This document shows positions 61,401 through 64,000 of a stretch of 64,000 bases of DNA, piece by piece. The position numbers and the translations under genes are program-made. Under the pieces are notes generated by a model. It saw only the letters and a list, made by a program, of their open reading frames with translations, was not told the DNA's origin and ran no database searches. The first letter of the stretch is position 1. Each line of letters begins with the position of its first letter. The DNA lies in assembly GCA_015847255.1 (NCBI GenBank), contig JADLZK010013161.1:162854-226853 (forward strand). Direction: 5' to 3'. Source of the stretch: Hyparrhenia diplandra (lineage: Eukaryota; Streptophyta; Magnoliopsida; Poales; Poaceae).

Positions 61401-63863
61401 AGTTTGCTTTGATAACACTAGTATTTGTTGTCCATTCTTATGGACACAGAAAGGGAATTATGTGTACAGTTACAAGTGAACATTATATTCATAATTGTTC
61501 CATATATAATTTTAGCAAAGAAAGAGAACATAAAAGCAATATGCTATAAGCTTTAGAGTAAATATACTTGCATACCAAAACTCCAAAGAAAGGAATCTTG
61601 TGAGGCAATTGTTCTGCGCACTGAAGGAGAAACTGCTCAGGCAAAAGATAAAGTTTCAGTTAGCACCTCAAGCCAGCTTTATACGAAGACATGCCTCCCA
61701 GGCACAGAAAAAATTAAAAGTGCAGCAACTGGAATATTTTTTGCATACATTTTTTCGTATCTATATTCACTGGCAGAAAAGAATAGTTTGCACTCACTCA
61801 CAATGTTGTCATGATCGAGACACAGATTGGTGTTACAATCCCACAAAGCTGACATGACATGGGGTCGGTTCTAAGACGGACTGGATCTCATACTTACTGT
61901 TATATTAATTTATAAGCTCTGGCTCTGTTTGTCAAATATGCTTTGTTAGCACATTTATGAATTATGAAATATTTATAACCAAATATCACTTATTATGTTG
62001 AACAGTTAAATTGCTTCTTTTCGTAATCTTAATTGAGTTCTACAGACAAGTTGAAATAAAAATAAGCTTGTGTAGTTATTTAATTGAATTTATTTAAAGA
62101 ATTGCTTCCAAATTCCAACAGTTAAGAATAAGTTGCACGATATAACATGGATAATGGTATCATTAGCTCAAAAACACTAAGTGTGAGGAATGCATTGATT
62201 AGTTCACATGTTTAGTTTTATTTCGCATGAATGTTAACCGGTGTCACCATGCTGGCACAACAGACCAACCTACAGGTGGCATGCTAAGTTGCTAACCTAC
62301 GAGTTTGACGCGATGTGGCTTGCAATTGCAAATGTGGCAAAAAAGCTTGATGTGAAAACAAATTGAAGCTCACTGATATCATTGATGCGCAAAAAGGGTA
62401 TGTTGCACATTTTTTTATGATATGATATAATCGTTTAAGTGAAGAGTTCCAGCTTTGTCGCGATCCAGACAACCCCGATCTTAGTTACTCTATGAAATTC
62501 AAAGATTGACTTATAGCAAATGGACTACGTCTGGAAGCAGCCCAGTTAGAATTACTAGTTATAAACTACTAGCAAAAAGGTCCAGATTAGAAAATAGGAA
62601 CAATAATATATGAACAGGCTCGACTGCTGCATACTGACCTCAAATATTGTGTCTCTGGAGTGTTCATATTCTCGGATAGCACGCCATAACAAGTTTCCTA
62701 TGAAGTAAATGTTTGATAAGAACATGTTTAGAAGATAAATTACACAAATCATATCATTTATACATATGTTGAAACAGCTATATGATGGTGTAATAGTGTA
62801 AATACGCATAAAAAAAAAATGGAGCACTATTCTAACCATGTGCTGTGCAGAAATTTGCTATGCACCTTTATTTTGTACCCTAGTTATATCATGTCAATTC
62901 TTTTGCTGGAGAAATCATACAATCAAACTGCACTCTGTAAACAGAAACTCCAATTGTTGCCCTAAAGGGTTAAGACCTCATGGGACACTCTTTTTACCAT
63001 AAAGTCATCGACTACAATCACTGACTCACTTACAAAAATTCAACAGAAGCACAGCAATCCATGAAACCATAAAGTTCAGACACAACCTGTGAGAAATACA
63101 AAGTGTAGATCTGTATATCTAGAATCTACAGAATTTCATTTCCAATTTTTTGATATGCAATGACTGCACTACAGATGTGCAAACTTTCAGCTGGCTAAGC
63201 AGAAAATAAAAACATAATTCTTTGCATACAAAATTTATTTCCGGCCCAGATCCGTTTCTGATTAAAATGTGATGCTTTGTCTACATGATAAAATCTAGTT
63301 AGATCAAACAGCAATATTACATATACCACATCCAACAAAGGAGCCACAAGACTTAGGCTCTGAATCTCTGATACTAATAGAAGAAGAAAAAGCATAACCC
63401 AAGGCAAGGTCTGGAAGTAGCACAATCAATCAGGAAAATGGCTGCATTGCAATTCCAAAGCCCAGTTTCTTTCAGAATCTAAAGGTATAGTGTTCTACCA
63501 GTATTTTTTTGTTCTGGCATTATTCAGTACAAGCATACAAACATTTTTTAACCAGCTCAAACTGCAGCAGTCCAGTCCAATAATACTAAAGCCTAGGTCT
63601 CAGACTCGTGTGCGAGTAACTAGGGTTTTAGCTCCCTACCCACTCTAACCAGACACCAAGCGCCCAAGCTAAACTAGCAAAAATCCCAACTACAAATCAG
63701 CGCTCGGATAACCTAGGGTTCCGTCGCCGAGAGCATGGAGAGCAGAAGGGGTGGGAAGAGGGAGGGGCTCTCACGATGTGCTCCTTTTGTGGTCGGCGGA
63801 GCCCCCATACTCGGGGCACCTGTCGCCGATGCGCAGCAGCAGCGTCCTCCAGCCCGCGCTCAT
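49434..63863 (-). CDS. CBP80: Nuclear cap-binding protein subunit 1 (CBP80/ABH1), 19 coding exons with several frameshifts
   Basis: The large subunit of the nuclear cap-binding complex; with CBP20 it binds the m7G cap and promotes splicing, miRNA processing and ABA responses. Exons, 5' to 3': 63863-63775, 62697-62639, 61632-61576, 60262-60191, 60107-60045, 57437-57261, 56698-56574, 56362-56296, 56064-55865, 54909-54839, 53972-53887, 53134-53066, 52423-52305, 52034-51896, 51767-51266, 51014-50715, 50556-50375, 49957-49846 and 49553-49434. About 870 residues. Landmarks: MSAGWRTLLLRIGDRCPEYG at the start, the MIF4G-type helical domain (LLQCAEQLPHKIPFFGVL; NEDFTKDIVD; NPSWQPRADFYVYCIL), LPKWAPQRVFVQEVLEREVR, AIDRMMGYRLISNLAIVKWV, a coiled coil in exon 16, and EQWCLCTLGYL plus VHPL near the C-terminus. 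Indels seen: exon 1 (+2), 2 (-1), 7 (-1), 9 (-1, +1), 11 (+1), 15 (+1), 16 (+1, -1). All splice sites and the other ten exons are intact, so error is likelier than decay. Confidence 0.92.
55473..55730. mobile_element. Stowaway MITE in CBP80 intron 9
   Basis: Left CTCCCTTCGTTCCAAATTAG; reverse complement of right CTACCTCCGTTCCAAATTAC; TA flanks at 55471-55472 and 55731-55732. It lies between exons 9 and 10. Confidence 0.8.
56395..56492. mobile_element. Tourist-like MITE in CBP80 intron 7
   Basis: Termini GGGCGTGTTTAGTTCC and (reverse complement of right) GGGCATGTTTGGTTCC form 16-bp inverted repeats with two mismatches. Flanking triplets are TAA and TCA, a one-mismatch 3-bp duplication of PIF/Harbinger type. 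98 bp, between exons 7 and 8. Confidence 0.7.
58650..59545. mobile_element. Probable GC-rich transposon insertion in CBP80 intron 5
   Basis: Within AT-rich intron sequence there is a block with GC-rich ends: TATTAAGGCCTTGCCTAGGC on the left and CGCCTCGGCATCTGGAGGG to CTTACCGCCTTAAGAAGC on the right. TTAAGGC and GCCTTAA form short inverted ends. Grass MULE- or hAT-like elements often start this way. Ends and class are uncertain and no transposase is seen. Confidence 0.35.
60633..60821. repeat. 189-nt foldback (inverted repeat) in CBP80 intron 3
   Basis: The outer arms GTCTCATGATGTCCTCT pair perfectly. The inner arms GACAGTGTTTACA and GTGTTTTAATCTATGTTGCA, continuing into TCTTGCA, pair almost perfectly. 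The left arm carries a 7-bp duplication (CTTTACA) and a G-to-A-type change relative to the right. The loop is about 15 nt (TTTTCCTCGCAAAAA, itself partly self-pairing). Between the outer and inner arms there is an imperfect region of about 20-30 nt. An RNA of either strand would make a long hairpin. It could be a fold-back MITE or a small-RNA precursor. Confidence 0.75.
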
Positions 63864-64000
63864 TGCGTCCGCGGCGGCGAAGTGGGCGTAGCGAGAGGAG
63901 AGGGAGGGAGGGTGCGGGGCGGAGGCGGATCGAGGCTCGAGAGGGAGGGTTTTGGTTCGGTGTCGCGGGTTTTTTCGTTTCTGGTGCGGCGCGGGTCGGG
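63864..64000 (-). promoter_or_regulatory. CBP80 5' UTR / promoter start
   Basis: GC-rich DNA with CpGs and GGGAGGGAGGG runs immediately upstream of the CBP80 ATG at 63863, running to the window edge. It probably holds the 5' UTR; no TATA box is visible in these 137 bp. Confidence 0.4.

Overview
This is a 64-kb window of nuclear DNA from a grass, probably panicoid and possibly from the sorghum/maize/Miscanthus group. The signs are GC-rich first exons, many short GT-AG introns, abundant Stowaway and Tourist-type MITEs, a Helitron, a solo LTR with gypsy-type grass features, and proteins closest to rice and other cereal families. There are no bacterial features such as operons, Shine-Dalgarno sites or CRISPR arrays. 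The species cannot be fixed by eye.

Layout. (1) 1-1.75 kb: the 5' part of an organellar-type peptidyl-tRNA hydrolase gene on the minus strand, running off the left edge. (2) 1.9-10.7 kb: intergenic, with a 1.2-kb PIF/Harbinger-type element, a dead LINE fragment, a tRNA-derived SINE and a Stowaway MITE. (3) 10.8-13.0 kb: a four-exon NPH3/BTB-POZ gene on the plus strand. (4) 14.2-14.7 kb: a truncated xyloglucan endotransglucosylase/hydrolase pseudogene. (5) 15.56-16.61 kb: a solo LTR. (6) 17.0-20.2 kb: a tandem array of tRNA-Asn 3'-end fragments beside an intact-looking tRNA-Asn gene, split by a 2.3-kb Helitron that carries a protein-kinase fragment. (7) 20.2-34 kb: repeat-rich intergenic DNA, including at least three copies of one non-LTR-like retroelement family. 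(8) 34.3-36.7 kb: a SWEET12-type sugar transporter gene. (9) 38.7-46.2 kb: an 11-exon CW-type zinc-finger gene. (10) 49.4-63.9 kb: a 19-exon minus-strand gene for the large nuclear cap-binding subunit (CBP80/ABH1), whose introns hold MITEs and a 189-nt foldback.

The genes are independent eukaryotic loci: organelle translation, phototropism-type signalling, sucrose transport, chromatin reading and mRNA cap binding. From memory, rice has CBP80 and SWEET12 close together on chromosome 3, so their proximity here looks like conserved microsynteny.

A recurring oddity matters to anyone using this annotation. Four otherwise well-preserved genes (NPH3-like, SWEET12, CW zinc finger, CBP80) carry single- or double-base indels in coding exons, while splice sites and protein similarity are intact on both sides. 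I counted about 14 in roughly 8.5 kb of coding exon, many of them in homopolymers. I favour assembly or sequencing error over wholesale gene death, but cannot prove it from one sequence. Long reading frames inside GC-rich repeats (3.2-4.0, 15-16.5 and 23.4-24.7 kb) are not genes.
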